From the NCBI GenBank assembly GCA_900315075.1, contig OMXV01000012.1:1-64000 (forward strand): a stretch of DNA of 64,000 nucleotides. Direction: 5' to 3'. The translations under genes were made by a program, and so were the position numbers. A model generated the notes under the pieces. The model ran no database searches. It was not told the origin of the DNA and saw only the letters and a list, made by a program, of their open reading frames with translations. The DNA comes from an uncultured Prevotellaceae bacterium (lineage in GTDB: Bacteria > Bacteroidota > Bacteroidia > Bacteroidales > Bacteroidaceae). Positions 28,125 to 41,400 of the stretch are shown here, piece by piece. Positions within the stretch are counted from its first letter, which is position 1, and each line of letters opens with the position of its first letter.

Positions 28125-28418
28125 ATGTATCCCCTTAGTGTGCGTGAAGGCTATAATGCCTTCACGCACACTAAGGGGTGTATCAGTAATACATACGTGG
28201 GTATCACTGCCAAGGGTGACATAATTAAAGGATTTTATACTTTTAGGACACAAGAACTATCACTTACAACACTAACTCCTAAAGTGGTCAATCCTGGTGA
28301 GGTAATCGTAGCTGCAACTACTAATTTATTTGATGAGACTACAAATGCAGGCTTTGAGTGGCACTTCATTCTCTATAGAGAAATTATTGTGTTAAAATTC
28401 TACGGAGGAAAGGAGTAA
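28125..28418 (+). pseudogene. Fragment of a Bacteroidetes surface protein (beta-sandwich repeat type)
   Basis: The 97-codon frame gives a product with text typical of repeated Ig-like modules of large Prevotella/Bacteroides surface proteins: NTYVGITAKGDIIKGFYTF followed by LTPKVVNPGEVIVAATTN and the GFEW motif. Intact proteins have many such modules plus a signal peptide; here only about one module remains. The first codons lie in a 21-bp perfect palindrome, and the frame ends in a non-homologous tail. It is therefore read as a gene remnant. The assignment rests on recognising the module text and should be treated as moderate. Confidence 0.5.
28131..28178. repeat. Perfect 21-bp inverted repeat (hairpin)
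   Basis: Arms 28131-28151 and 28158-28178 are exact reverse complements, separated by TATAAT. It is stable enough to form a cruciform or RNA hairpin. There is no T run after it, so it is not a normal terminator. It may be the end of a mobile element or the scar that broke the surface-protein gene. Confidence 0.85.
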
Positions 28419-28569
28419 GAGGAGGAATTAGAAATTTGGAATTAAATTTATTGGTTTTAGACGCTATAGATACAAAGTATCTCAGTCCTTTAAGTCCTCT
28501 AAGTCCGTAGAATAAAACAAATAATCCACGACCGTAGGTCGCCTCCACATACTCCTTACCTCCGTAGAA
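28398..28569. repeat. 28-bp imperfect inverted repeat pair around a 116-bp spacer
   Basis: Arms 28398-28425 and 28542-28569 are inverted with 25 of 28 matches (TTCTACGGAGG core). The spacer has no gene. It is another candidate small inverted element in the decayed 27.5-28.7 kb stretch. Confidence 0.55.
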
Positions 28570-28750
28570 AAAAATACCTTTATTCCACTCAAAAGATGCT
28601 CAAAATAAAAATGGGTAGGCCTTGTTGTAGCAGAATGCCGTACATATTGAATAGCACTGTTCAACTTTTGGGAGTTATCCTTTCGGGCACTTTGGCGCAA
28701 TGCATCGCATGAATTTTACGAAAGTTCATTTATTCGTTAGATTCGTTAGA

Positions 28751-28864
28751 TTCGTGTTAGTTTTTATTCTCAAAACTCGGCCTTTTCAGTTTTTTTTGTT
28801 ACTTTTGCATAATGCAAGACAAACTACTAAAACTGAAAACGACGAACATGCTAAAGCTGAAATT
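28751..28864 (+). repeat. Promoter-leader duplicate, copy 1
   Basis: A 114-bp segment with four mismatches to 30341-30454. It includes the -7 box TACTTTTG and an ATG (28848) that in copy 2 starts the downstream gene. Here that ATG opens a 35-codon frame ending at 28955, overlapping the phosphatase start. Confidence 0.9.
28800..28807 (+). promoter_or_regulatory. -7 box of the phosphatase promoter
   Basis: TACTTTTG matches TAnnTTTG. It predicts a transcript starting near 28814, so the ORF extension upstream of that point is not translated and the start at 28901 is favoured. Confidence 0.6.
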
Positions 28865-28900
28865 TCAACTCTTAATTCCCAACTTATTTACGCAAACACT

Positions 28901-30328
28901 ATGCAAAAGACTTATCAACAATTCATCCTTACCGTCCTACTATGTGGGATGGTGAGTTTCACACAGGCACAGGTAGCACGTTCCGACGCTTTTCACGACC
29001 AATACACACTGAAAGAAGTGGTTGTGCTGAGCCGGCACAATATCCGTTCACCCCTCTCTGGGCCAGAGTCCGCCTTAGGTCGGATGACACCTCATGAATG
29101 GTTTCATTGGTCCTCCGGCAAAAGCGAACTGTCGCTACGGGGTGGTGTCCTGGAAACCACCATGGGACAGTATTTCCGCAAGTGGCTCGTCAGCGAGGGG
29201 TTTATGCAGGAGAACCAACTGCCAGCCGAAGGAACTATGCGCTTCTATGCCAACTCTATGCAGCGCACCATCGCCACGGCACAGTATTTCTCGTCGGGTA
29301 TGCTCCCCGTTGCAAATGTTACTGTTGAGCACCATTTTGACCTAAATACAATGGATCCTGTCTTCACTCCACAGATAACTATTACAAGTCAGACCTATGA
29401 AGATCAGGCTTTGCAACAAATCGCAGATATCTTCGGAAACGGCAGTCTTGCCGGAATTGGGGAACGAATGGCAGACAATTATGCTTTGCTCGAGAATGTG
29501 CTCGATTTCACCGAGAGCCCTGCCTATCTGCAAGGTGAGATGGGACATTTTAAGACCGATGATACCAGCATCCGCTTAGAAACGAACAAGGAACCAAGTA
29601 TGGATGGCTCGCTCAAGACGGCTTGTGGTGCTGCGGATGCCCTCGTGCTTCAATATTATGAAGAAAGTGACGAACAGAAAGCTGCATTTGGACATCAGCT
29701 TTCGTTTGAAGACTGGGTGAAAATCTCGGCCATAAAAGACTGGTATGGTGATGTGCTCTTCACGGCACCTTTGGTGGCAATCAACGTGGCACATCCTTTG
29801 CTGCAAACCATCCTCGACGAGTTGAGGACGGAGGAGAGGCAGTTCACTTTCCTCTGCGGTCACGACTCCAACGTCGGAAGTGTTTTGGCGGCTCTTGGCG
29901 TGAAAGACTATGTCCTGTCAGGGGCTATTGAATCAAAGACCCCGATCGGCTGCAAACTGGTCATTGAGAAGTGGTTAGACACTGATGGACAGGAATATGC
30001 CGCATTCAACCTTGTCTATCAGCATGTCGGTCAGTTACGTGAAATGCCTTTGCTCTCCCTCGACAATCCTCCCATGGCCATCCCCCTCTTCTTAGAAGGT
30101 CTGACTACCAACGACGACGGTCTTTACCCGCTTTCCGACGTAGAGGCACGTTTCGCTGAGCGCATCGCCGCCTACGACCAACTCCTCACCGACAACATTT
30201 CCGTCGGCAGTCCTGAGGAGTCACCACAGCAAGCCGTCATCTACAACCTTCAGGGGCAGCGCCTCGACCACAAGTCCATCCCTGCGGGAGTGTATATTCA
30301 TCAAGGGAATAAGGTGGTTGTCAAGTAG
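28901..30328 (+). CDS. Histidine-type phosphatase (phytase/MINPP-like), secreted
   Basis: The ATG at 28901 begins MQKTYQQFILTVLLCGMVSFTQAQ, a signal peptide; the longer frame from 28700 is upstream of the promoter. The 475-residue product has the histidine phosphatase motif RHNIRSP (residues 45-51, where many enzymes have RHGxRxP) and the GHDSNVGSVLAAL motif for the catalytic His-Asp. Bacteroidetes members include inositol-phosphate and sugar-phosphate phosphatases. The C-terminus (YNLQGQRLDHKSIPAGVYIH, ending VVVK) looks like the sorting tail found on other secreted proteins here. A leader ATG at 28848 forms a 35-codon overlapping frame that may affect translation. The substrate is not known. 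Confidence 0.85.
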   Translation: MQKTYQQFILTVLLCGMVSFTQAQVARSDAFHDQYTLKEVVVLSRHNIRSPLSGPESALGRMTPHEWFHWSSGKSELSLRGGVLETTMGQYFRKWLVSEGFMQENQLPAEGTMRFYANSMQRTIATAQYFSSGMLPVANVTVEHHFDLNTMDPVFTPQITITSQTYEDQALQQIADIFGNGSLAGIGERMADNYALLENVLDFTESPAYLQGEMGHFKTDDTSIRLETNKEPSMDGSLKTACGAADALVLQYYEESDEQKAAFGHQLSFEDWVKISAIKDWYGDVLFTAPLVAINVAHPLLQTILDELRTEERQFTFLCGHDSNVGSVLAALGVKDYVLSGAIESKTPIGCKLVIEKWLDTDGQEYAAFNLVYQHVGQLREMPLLSLDNPPMAIPLFLEGLTTNDDGLYPLSDVEARFAERIAAYDQLLTDNISVGSPEESPQQAVIYNLQGQRLDHKSIPAGVYIHQGNKVVVK

Positions 30329-30340
30329 AGTAATTCGTGA

Positions 30341-30454
30341 TTCGTGTTAGTTTTTATTCTCAAAACACCGCCTTTTCAGTTTTTTTTGTTACTTTTGCAT
30401 AATGCAAGACAAACTACTAAAACTGAAAACAACGAACATGCTAATGCTGAAATT
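30341..30454 (+). repeat. Promoter-leader duplicate, copy 2
   Basis: The second copy of the 114-bp segment at 28751-28864 (four mismatches). It carries the -7 box at 30390-30397 and the ATG at 30438 used by the following gene. Confidence 0.9.
30390..30397 (+). promoter_or_regulatory. -7 box of the propeller-GH2 promoter
   Basis: TACTTTTG, identical to copy 1. The expected transcription start near 30404 lies after the first in-frame ATG (30402), so the ATG at 30438 is the better start. Confidence 0.6.
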
Positions 30455-33400
30455 AGCGATATTGCTGTTGTGGCTACCATTGGCAGCCACAGGGCAGGAT
30501 GCTTTCTCGCAGGAAGAGATGAATGCTATCTACGAGGAAGTGAAGACCCCCTATAAATATGGCATGGCGGTGGCATCCACCGACAACTACCACAAGATAG
30601 ACTGCCCAACGGTTTTCTGTGAGGGCGAAAAATGGTATATGACCTATGTGGTATATAATGGTAAGGACGGCCTCGACGGTCGTGGTTATGAGACGTGGTT
30701 GGCAGAGAGCGACGACTTGCTGCACTGGACAACTTTAGGGAGACTGCTGTCGTATAAGGAGAGTGGCTGGGATATGAACCAACGAGGCGGCTTCCCCGCA
30801 CTTATCGACTGGACATGGGACGGCACCTATGAGATGCAGCCCTATAAGGGTCGGCATTGGATGACCTATATCGGCGGCGAAGGAACAGGCTATGAAGCCG
30901 TGCGCGCACCCTTGAATATCGGTATGGCATGGACCACCGGCGATATCACCACCGCCCATGAATGGGAGAGTAGCGACAAACCGCTCCTGAGCATCAACGA
31001 TCGCGATGCCCAATGGTGGGAAAAACTCGTACAATACAAGAGCACTATTTACGTGGATAGGGAGAAACGGTTGGGTAAGCGCTTCGTGATGTTTTACAAT
31101 GCCGGTGGCATCAACCCTGCGAACGACCTCAAGGCCGAACGCATCGGCATCGCCCTCTCCAACGACCTGAAGCACTGGAAACGACTGCCCCTATCCACAG
31201 ACAATCAGGCTGGCAATCCTGTGTTTTCCACCGAGGTGGGTGGCATCATCACCGGCGATGCCCAAATCGTGAAAATGGGCGACCGCTATGTGATGTTCTA
31301 TTTCTCCGCATACAACCCATCGCGTCGCTACAATGCCTTCAACACCTTCGCCGTGAGCGACGACCTGCTCCACTGGCAGCGGTGGGATGGCAACGACCTG
31401 ATTTTCCCCACCAAGGATTACGACGAGATGTTTGCGCATAAAAGTTATGTGGTGAAGCACGACGGTGTGGTGTATCATTTCTATTGTGCCGTGAACAACG
31501 CCGGACAAAGAGGCATCGCCGTGGCTACCAGTGTGCCGATGGGACGCTCGGCGGTGAGTTTCCCTGAGCCAGAGCGCAAAGGCCGTCGTATAGAGACCGA
31601 CCTAAACAAAGGATGGCTGTGCTATACCGACGATGCCACCGCCCCCGAGCATGTTGACCTGCCCCACAACGCCGACGACTACTATGGATATATACAAACC
31701 CGCCATGGCAACCTGCACGGCAATCGTCTTTACACCCGCGATTTCACTGCTACGAAGAATACCCAGCGCCGCTATTTCTTGCAGTTTGAAGGTATCGGCA
31801 CCTATGCCACCGTGACGCTCAACGGACATCAATATGAGCGCACCCCCGTAGGCCGTACCACTTATACTCTTGATATCACCGATGCCCTGCACGATGGGCA
31901 AAATCACTTGGAAGTGCTTGCAGAACATCCTGCCCTCATCACCGACATGCCATGGGTGTGTGGCGGTTGTTCCTCGGAATGGGGATTCAGTGAAGGCAGT
32001 CAGCCTTTGGGCATTTTCCGACCAGTGACTTTGATTGAAACGGCTGATGTGCGCATCGAACCATTCGGCGTGCATATCTGGAATAATGCCGCTTGTGACA
32101 GTGTGATGATAGACACCGAGGTACACAACTATTCCGATGAGGTGCGACAGGTTGAGGTGGTCAGCAAACTCAACATGGCCAGTGGCAAGGCTGTCTTCCG
32201 TCTGCCCGTAAAGATATCGCTGCAACCCGGCGAGACAAAAACCATCCGCCAGAAAGAAGCGATTCAAGAAGCACATCGGTGGAACCTCGACGACCCTTAT
32301 CTCTATTCTTTAGCCTCGATGGTGAAAAATGCTGATGGCACTACGATAGATGAAATCAGCACCCCCTACGGTATCCGCAGCATCTCCTGGCCTGTACACC
32401 GTGGCGATGGCGACGGTCGTTTTTTCCTCAACGGTCAACCCGTGTTTATCAATGGCACTTGCGAATACGAACATTTGTTTGGTAGCAGCCATGCTTTCAG
32501 TGCCGAGCAAATCGCCTCGCGCGTAAAAATGATTCGTCAGGCAGGTTTTAATGCTTTTCGTGAGGCCCACCAACCCCACAACTTGCGTTATCAGCAACAC
32601 TTCGACCGCGATGGTATGCTTTTCTGGAGTCAGTTCTCCGCCCATATCTGGTACGACACGCCACAATTCCGCGATAACTTCAAGCGGTTGCTCCGACAAT
32701 GGATACGCGAGCGGCGCAATTCACCCAGCATTATCCTCTGGGGACTACAAAACGAGAGCGTACTGCCCAAGGAGTTTGCCGAGGAATGTACCGCCATTAT
32801 CCGTGAGATGGACCCCACCGCCATCGACCAACGTGTAGTGACCACCTGTAACGGCGGCGAGGGCACTGACTGGAATGTGGTACAGAACTGGAGTGGCACC
32901 TACGGCGGCAACCCCGACAAATACGGGAAGGAGTTGAGCCGTCCCGACCAGTTGCTCAACGGAGAATATGGTGCCTGGCGCACGGCGGGGCTGCATTCTC
33001 CATCGGAGGGCTATACTGAGGAGAAATTCTGTGACCTGCTCGTGAAGAAAGCCACACTCGCAGAAGAAGCATGCGACAGTGTCTGCGGACATTTCCAGTG
33101 GTTATTCGTGAGCCATGAGAATCCCGGTCGCACCCAGCCCGATGAAGCCCTTCGCCGTATAGACAAAGTAGGGCCCATCAACTACAAAGGGTTGCTCACC
33201 TTGTGGGAACAACCCACCGATGCCTATTATGTCTATCGTTCACTCCACGTCGGTGGCGACATCGACCCTATGGTTTACATGACCGCTGCAGGAAGGGTGT
33301 ATTCCAATTGCGATAGTGTGACGCTATCCCGCACAGACCATGGCATCCATGCCTCGGGATGGTATGACGGCAAGGTGGTTGCCGAGGATGCCCTTGGCGA

Positions 33401-34412
33401 TGTGCAGACACTGATTCCCACTGCCGCCGATCGCAATATCGACATCTTGAAACCATACGAGAACCTCCACTATGTGGCACGTATCAACTGTGGCGGCGAT
33501 GCCTATACTGATAGTTATGGAAATCAGTGGATGCAAGACAATCCTGCCTTTGGACAGTCTTGGGGCACAAAGATGGGCTTGGATGCTGTTCAACTGAGCC
33601 AGGGCACAACACCTGTCGCCATCCACGGAACTGCTGACCCTACACTTTTCCGCACCTTCCGTTTCGGGCGGCATCTCCTCGACTACCGCTTCCATCTGCT
33701 ACCAGGAAAATATGTGGTGGAACTTTATTTCGCCGAACCCTGGATAGGACGTGGCGGCGGTGTGAAGACTGATTGCGAGGGAGAGCGCGTTTTTACCGTG
33801 GAGGTTAATGGCGAGCGGATGTCTGACATCGACCTATGGGCAGAGAGCGGATATGCTGGAGCTTGTAAGAAGACGGTCATGGCGGCAGTGGGAGAAGATG
33901 GTCTCCTGCGCATCCACTTTCCCGAGGTGAAAGCCGGTCAGGCGGTCATCTCCGCTATCGCTATCGCCACAGACCAGGAACTGGCACCCATCACTACCGA
34001 AAACCTCTCACTCCAACCACTAAAAATCCTCCCCAACAATTATTGGGCAAACCTCGACCGTGACACCGTGGCAGTACTACCCAAAGATTCACTGCCCGAC
34101 CAACATGCCTTACCTTCCACCACTTACCCCCAGACTCGTCCCGGCAATTGGACCATCACCACCGGCATTGGAAAAGAGTATGGGCTGCGTTTCCGCTACC
34201 AGAATACCACCGGCAGCACTGTCAAGGCGCGCCTGACCATCACCGATACTAAAGGCATCATCCTTGTCGATCGTGACCTGCTGCTCCCCACCACACCACC
34301 GAAATTCAAGAATGTAAGCACTACTACAGGAACGCAAATCAATGCCGGCACCTACCAGGTGAGAATCACTGGTGCAAAAGGTGTGGTGTTCGAGGATTTG
34401 ACGGTGGAGTAG
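30438..34412 (+). CDS. Three-part glycosidase: beta-propeller domain, GH2 catalytic domain and malectin-like domain
   Basis: A 1324-residue secreted protein with signal peptide MLMLKLAILLLWLPLAATGQ. About 30-370 is a five-bladed propeller like GH43/GH32/GH130 enzymes (KIDCPTVFCEGEKWYMTYV, IITGDAQIVKMGDRYVMFY, DDLLHWQRWDGND). About 390-970 is GH2: jelly-roll (YFLQFEGIGTYATVTLNG), Ig-like, then a barrel with acid/base WGLQNES and nucleophile LLNGEYGAW. About 1000-1180 is malectin-like (ARINCGGDAYTDSYG, YVVELYFAEPW). The end is a small beta domain. GH2 hydrolyses beta-galactose, mannose or glucuronate; the propeller may be a second glycosidase or a binding module. The upstream ATG at 30402 is rejected because of the promoter position. 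It forms a gene pair with the lacZ-like gene downstream. Confidence 0.82.
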   Translation: MLMLKLAILLLWLPLAATGQDAFSQEEMNAIYEEVKTPYKYGMAVASTDNYHKIDCPTVFCEGEKWYMTYVVYNGKDGLDGRGYETWLAESDDLLHWTTLGRLLSYKESGWDMNQRGGFPALIDWTWDGTYEMQPYKGRHWMTYIGGEGTGYEAVRAPLNIGMAWTTGDITTAHEWESSDKPLLSINDRDAQWWEKLVQYKSTIYVDREKRLGKRFVMFYNAGGINPANDLKAERIGIALSNDLKHWKRLPLSTDNQAGNPVFSTEVGGIITGDAQIVKMGDRYVMFYFSAYNPSRRYNAFNTFAVSDDLLHWQRWDGNDLIFPTKDYDEMFAHKSYVVKHDGVVYHFYCAVNNAGQRGIAVATSVPMGRSAVSFPEPERKGRRIETDLNKGWLCYTDDATAPEHVDLPHNADDYYGYIQTRHGNLHGNRLYTRDFTATKNTQRRYFLQFEGIGTYATVTLNGHQYERTPVGRTTYTLDITDALHDGQNHLEVLAEHPALITDMPWVCGGCSSEWGFSEGSQPLGIFRPVTLIETADVRIEPFGVHIWNNAACDSVMIDTEVHNYSDEVRQVEVVSKLNMASGKAVFRLPVKISLQPGETKTIRQKEAIQEAHRWNLDDPYLYSLASMVKNADGTTIDEISTPYGIRSISWPVHRGDGDGRFFLNGQPVFINGTCEYEHLFGSSHAFSAEQIASRVKMIRQAGFNAFREAHQPHNLRYQQHFDRDGMLFWSQFSAHIWYDTPQFRDNFKRLLRQWIRERRNSPSIILWGLQNESVLPKEFAEECTAIIREMDPTAIDQRVVTTCNGGEGTDWNVVQNWSGTYGGNPDKYGKELSRPDQLLNGEYGAWRTAGLHSPSEGYTEEKFCDLLVKKATLAEEACDSVCGHFQWLFVSHENPGRTQPDEALRRIDKVGPINYKGLLTLWEQPTDAYYVYRSLHVGGDIDPMVYMTAAGRVYSNCDSVTLSRTDHGIHASGWYDGKVVAEDALGDVQTLIPTAADRNIDILKPYENLHYVARINCGGDAYTDSYGNQWMQDNPAFGQSWGTKMGLDAVQLSQGTTPVAIHGTADPTLFRTFRFGRHLLDYRFHLLPGKYVVELYFAEPWIGRGGGVKTDCEGERVFTVEVNGERMSDIDLWAESGYAGACKKTVMAAVGEDGLLRIHFPEVKAGQAVISAIAIATDQELAPITTENLSLQPLKILPNNYWANLDRDTVAVLPKDSLPDQHALPSTTYPQTRPGNWTITTGIGKEYGLRFRYQNTTGSTVKARLTITDTKGIILVDRDLLLPTTPPKFKNVSTTTGTQINAGTYQVRITGAKGVVFEDLTVE

Positions 34413-34449
34413 GGGTGATCTCAGAGGTGAGAGAGATGATTAGCAGCTC

Positions 34450-34497
34450 TTGAAAGCGATGATTGCTGCGACGGCAAAACCGTCGCCTACGGAGAAA
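34450..34497. repeat. 48-bp intergenic module with GACGGcaaaaCCGTC hairpin
   Basis: 43 of 48 bases match 58638-58685. The core is a hairpin with CAAAA loop. In both places it is followed by TTTTCAAT-type repeats and then the TTTAACTCC units. Confidence 0.75.
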
Positions 34498-34571
34498 ATA
34501 GAAAAGAAGCTGCAAATCTCAAAACCTCTATTTTCAATTCTCAATCCTCAATTTTCAATCTTCCTTGGTAT

Positions 34572-38359
<3,788 letters not shown>

Positions 38360-38427
38360 TTTTGCGGAATGAAACATACCCTAAAAACTATGCAACAAAA
38401 AAATAATTGTATTTCTCACAATCATTA

Positions 38428-38435
38428 TACCTTTG
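38428..38435 (+). promoter_or_regulatory. -7 box of the GH98 promoter
   Basis: TACCTTTG matches TAnnTTTG, and a TTG element lies about 18 bp upstream. It predicts a leader of about 50 nt before the GH98 start. Confidence 0.55.
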
Positions 38436-38493
38436 CAGCCGAAAAATCTAACAAACTAAGCTTCTGAAGCAAATCTACAACAAACAAGGCTTA

Positions 38494-41400
38494 ATGATGA
38501 AAAAATCAATTTCTCGTATCGTGTTTTCATTTCTGCTGCTGATGATGGCAGCACAGTCTGTCAGTGCCCAACAACGTCGCCCCATCGATGCGGCTCATCC
38601 CTTATGGTTGGTTCATATCGATGTGTGGAATGTGGCCGACCCTCAGAAAATCATTGATTTGATTCCCGAGGATGTCAAGCCATACGTCTGTATGAACCTG
38701 TCGCTCTCCTGTCAGTACGATAAAGAGAAAAATGTCTATAAGATGCCCCGCTGTGCCGTGCGCACCTACAAATCGTGGGCCACGGTATGTCAGCAAAACG
38801 GTCTTTGGTTCACCTGTCAGCCAGCCAGCGGTGGCCATACTCATATCCAGGATGACGACTTGGTGACCTTCGAGTATTTTTTCAAGCACTATCCTAATTT
38901 CTTAGGTTGGAACTATGCCGAGCAGTTCTGGGGGTTCGACGAGGCTGGCGACAAGAGTTCCAGCACGCAGACCTCACGTTGGGAGTTGTTTGCCAATCTG
39001 GTGGAGATGTCTCACCAGTATGGCGGTTTCCTGACCGTTTCATTCTGTGGAAACATTTGGAGCCATGGTCTCAACCCCATTGGTCAGATGAAGCGCAACC
39101 AACATCTGTTGGAAGCCTGCCGCAAATATCCCGAAGCCATTCTCTGGTTGTATAAATATACCACTTCGAGTTGTTTCTATAATAATGAGAGTGTCACCTT
39201 TTCGCCCTTCATCAGTGGCCTGGCCAAGAACTATGGTGTGCGCTATGACAACTGTGGCTGGAACGGTGCGATGGAATCCCTCGTCGGCAAGGATAAATGT
39301 AAGTATCCCGTTGCTGCAGGCATTGGCACGGTGATGGAACAGACCGGCATCAATGGCGGTGCTGTATGGGACGGCCCAGAGCTCATTTGGACGGAGGATT
39401 TCAGAAACATTGGTGACACAACGGTGGATGGCTATAAACGTCGTAACTGGACCACCTTCCCAGGGTTCGACAATATCTGGATAGACATGTTCCGCAAGGT
39501 GATTGACGGCACATTGCGCATTCCCACACGGGAAGAGGTGGTTGACCGTACAAAAATCGTGGTGGTCAACGATATCAACACCGGTGGTGACGAACAGCGA
39601 TATGCCGCCTGGGGAAATCTCTATGATGGACTGTACAAGCAGGACGATCCCGCCAACCGTGGTAACGGACAGTGGATGGACAACTTCTGCTACTTCAAGA
39701 AAACCGGGCGCTACGCCACCATCCCCGTGGCATTGGAACTTTATGACGATGTAGCCAAGAGTATCCCTGTGCAAGTAAAGAAATCACAATACTCCTCACG
39801 GTGGTCCACCATCGCCAAGAAAGTGGAGGAATTCAACGCTCAGTACCCTGAAGTGTCAAAAGGCGACCTATTCGTGGCACGCATAGCCAACCAGTTGGTC
39901 ACCTACACACCCTACACCTACCTAAATAAGAAGAAGACTGCCCAGGCATCCATCCCTCTGGTTTACAATACCTGCGACACACTCGAACTACAGTATGGCA
40001 AACTTTCGTCGGGACTTATTCGTGAGTATGCCGACCATATCGACCTCTATCTGAATAATTATCGTACCGACACCACGGCGATGGTTACCGATAAGGTTAT
40101 AGTGAAAGGAGCCACAACAGAACCCTCCTATACATTCACGAAGCGAGTCAATGCCACTTGTACCTCCACTGCCTCGTGGGAGGATGGAATTTATACAATC
40201 ACCGTCTCTCATAATGGACCGGTAGATATTACCATTCAGTGCGCTGGCACTGCTTCACGTAACGACCAAGCTGCAGTCTCACAACCCTTGTCGCTTCCCC
40301 AACAGCCTGCAGAGTACAATGGACCTATCATCATCGAGGCTGAGGATATGGACATGAGGAACGTAGCGGGTGCCACCTATACCAATTCTGGGTATTATGT
40401 GCCTGATGTGCTGGAATATGCAGGCAATGGTTATGTGGATTTCGGCAGCAACACCTCGGCTGCTTTGCGCCATCAGTTGAAGATGCGACAGGGTGGGGCC
40501 TACACCTTGACCGTACGCTACACCAACACCCAACGTGCAGGAAACATCTATTTGATGATGAACGGATCCAAGCATGTCATGGCGTGTGAAAAGACTGCCA
40601 AAAATGAATGGAAAAAAGCCTCTGTAAACGTGACTCTTAACGCTGGAATGAATGACCTCACCATTTCCAACAGTGCTGGTGTGCCATTGCGCATCGACCA
40701 AATCATATATGCCCCTGAGGGCATGGAAGCCGAGAAATTCCTTGTCACTGTGCGCGATGCCGACCACGGTCAGGTAGTAGCCAACACTAACGAGGCTGCA
40801 GAGGGTGAGACCGTCACACTGACCGTAGATGCTGAGAGCGGTTACCAACTTCAGGAACTTCGTGTGGTCAATTCTGTGTATTACACGATGGAGAAAACCA
40901 TCGCAGTGAACACCGATGATAATGAGATTACCTTCACCATGCCCGACGACAATGTGACACTGCAACCCGTGTTCGCCGACATGTCATCGGTCTATCATCT
41001 TGACTTCAACCCAGTCATGACGGGCACTATTCCAGAGGGATGGCGCTGTACACAGGAGAGCAACGAAGTGCATGAATATCCCAACAACTATAGCGCTGGG
41101 GCTCGCACCTTTGCCGGGTTTACAGGCTATCAGGGAAAGGCTCTCTATTGGCGTGAGGAATCGGCAGAATATGGTCGTCAGTCGGCATATCCACTTACTC
41201 TTCAACCAGGCAATTATCAACTCTCGTTTGCCATGGCTGCATGGAAGGAATCACCCAAATACAAGGTTCAGGTGCTGAATGCTTCCACGGGTAGAGCTGT
41301 AGCGACTTCAGAAGTGATTACAGCCACACCCAATGCCAATGGCAGCACCGGTGCCAATCTCACATCTGCGGAATTGCATGAAATACCTGTCAATATCACT

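Noticed and set aside
28700..28900. N-terminal extension of the histidine phosphatase
   Set aside because: It lies before and across the -7 box, and the signal peptide begins at 28901.
30402..30437. Earlier ATG of the propeller-GH2 gene
   Set aside because: It falls at or before the predicted transcription start; the ATG at 30438 directly begins the signal peptide.
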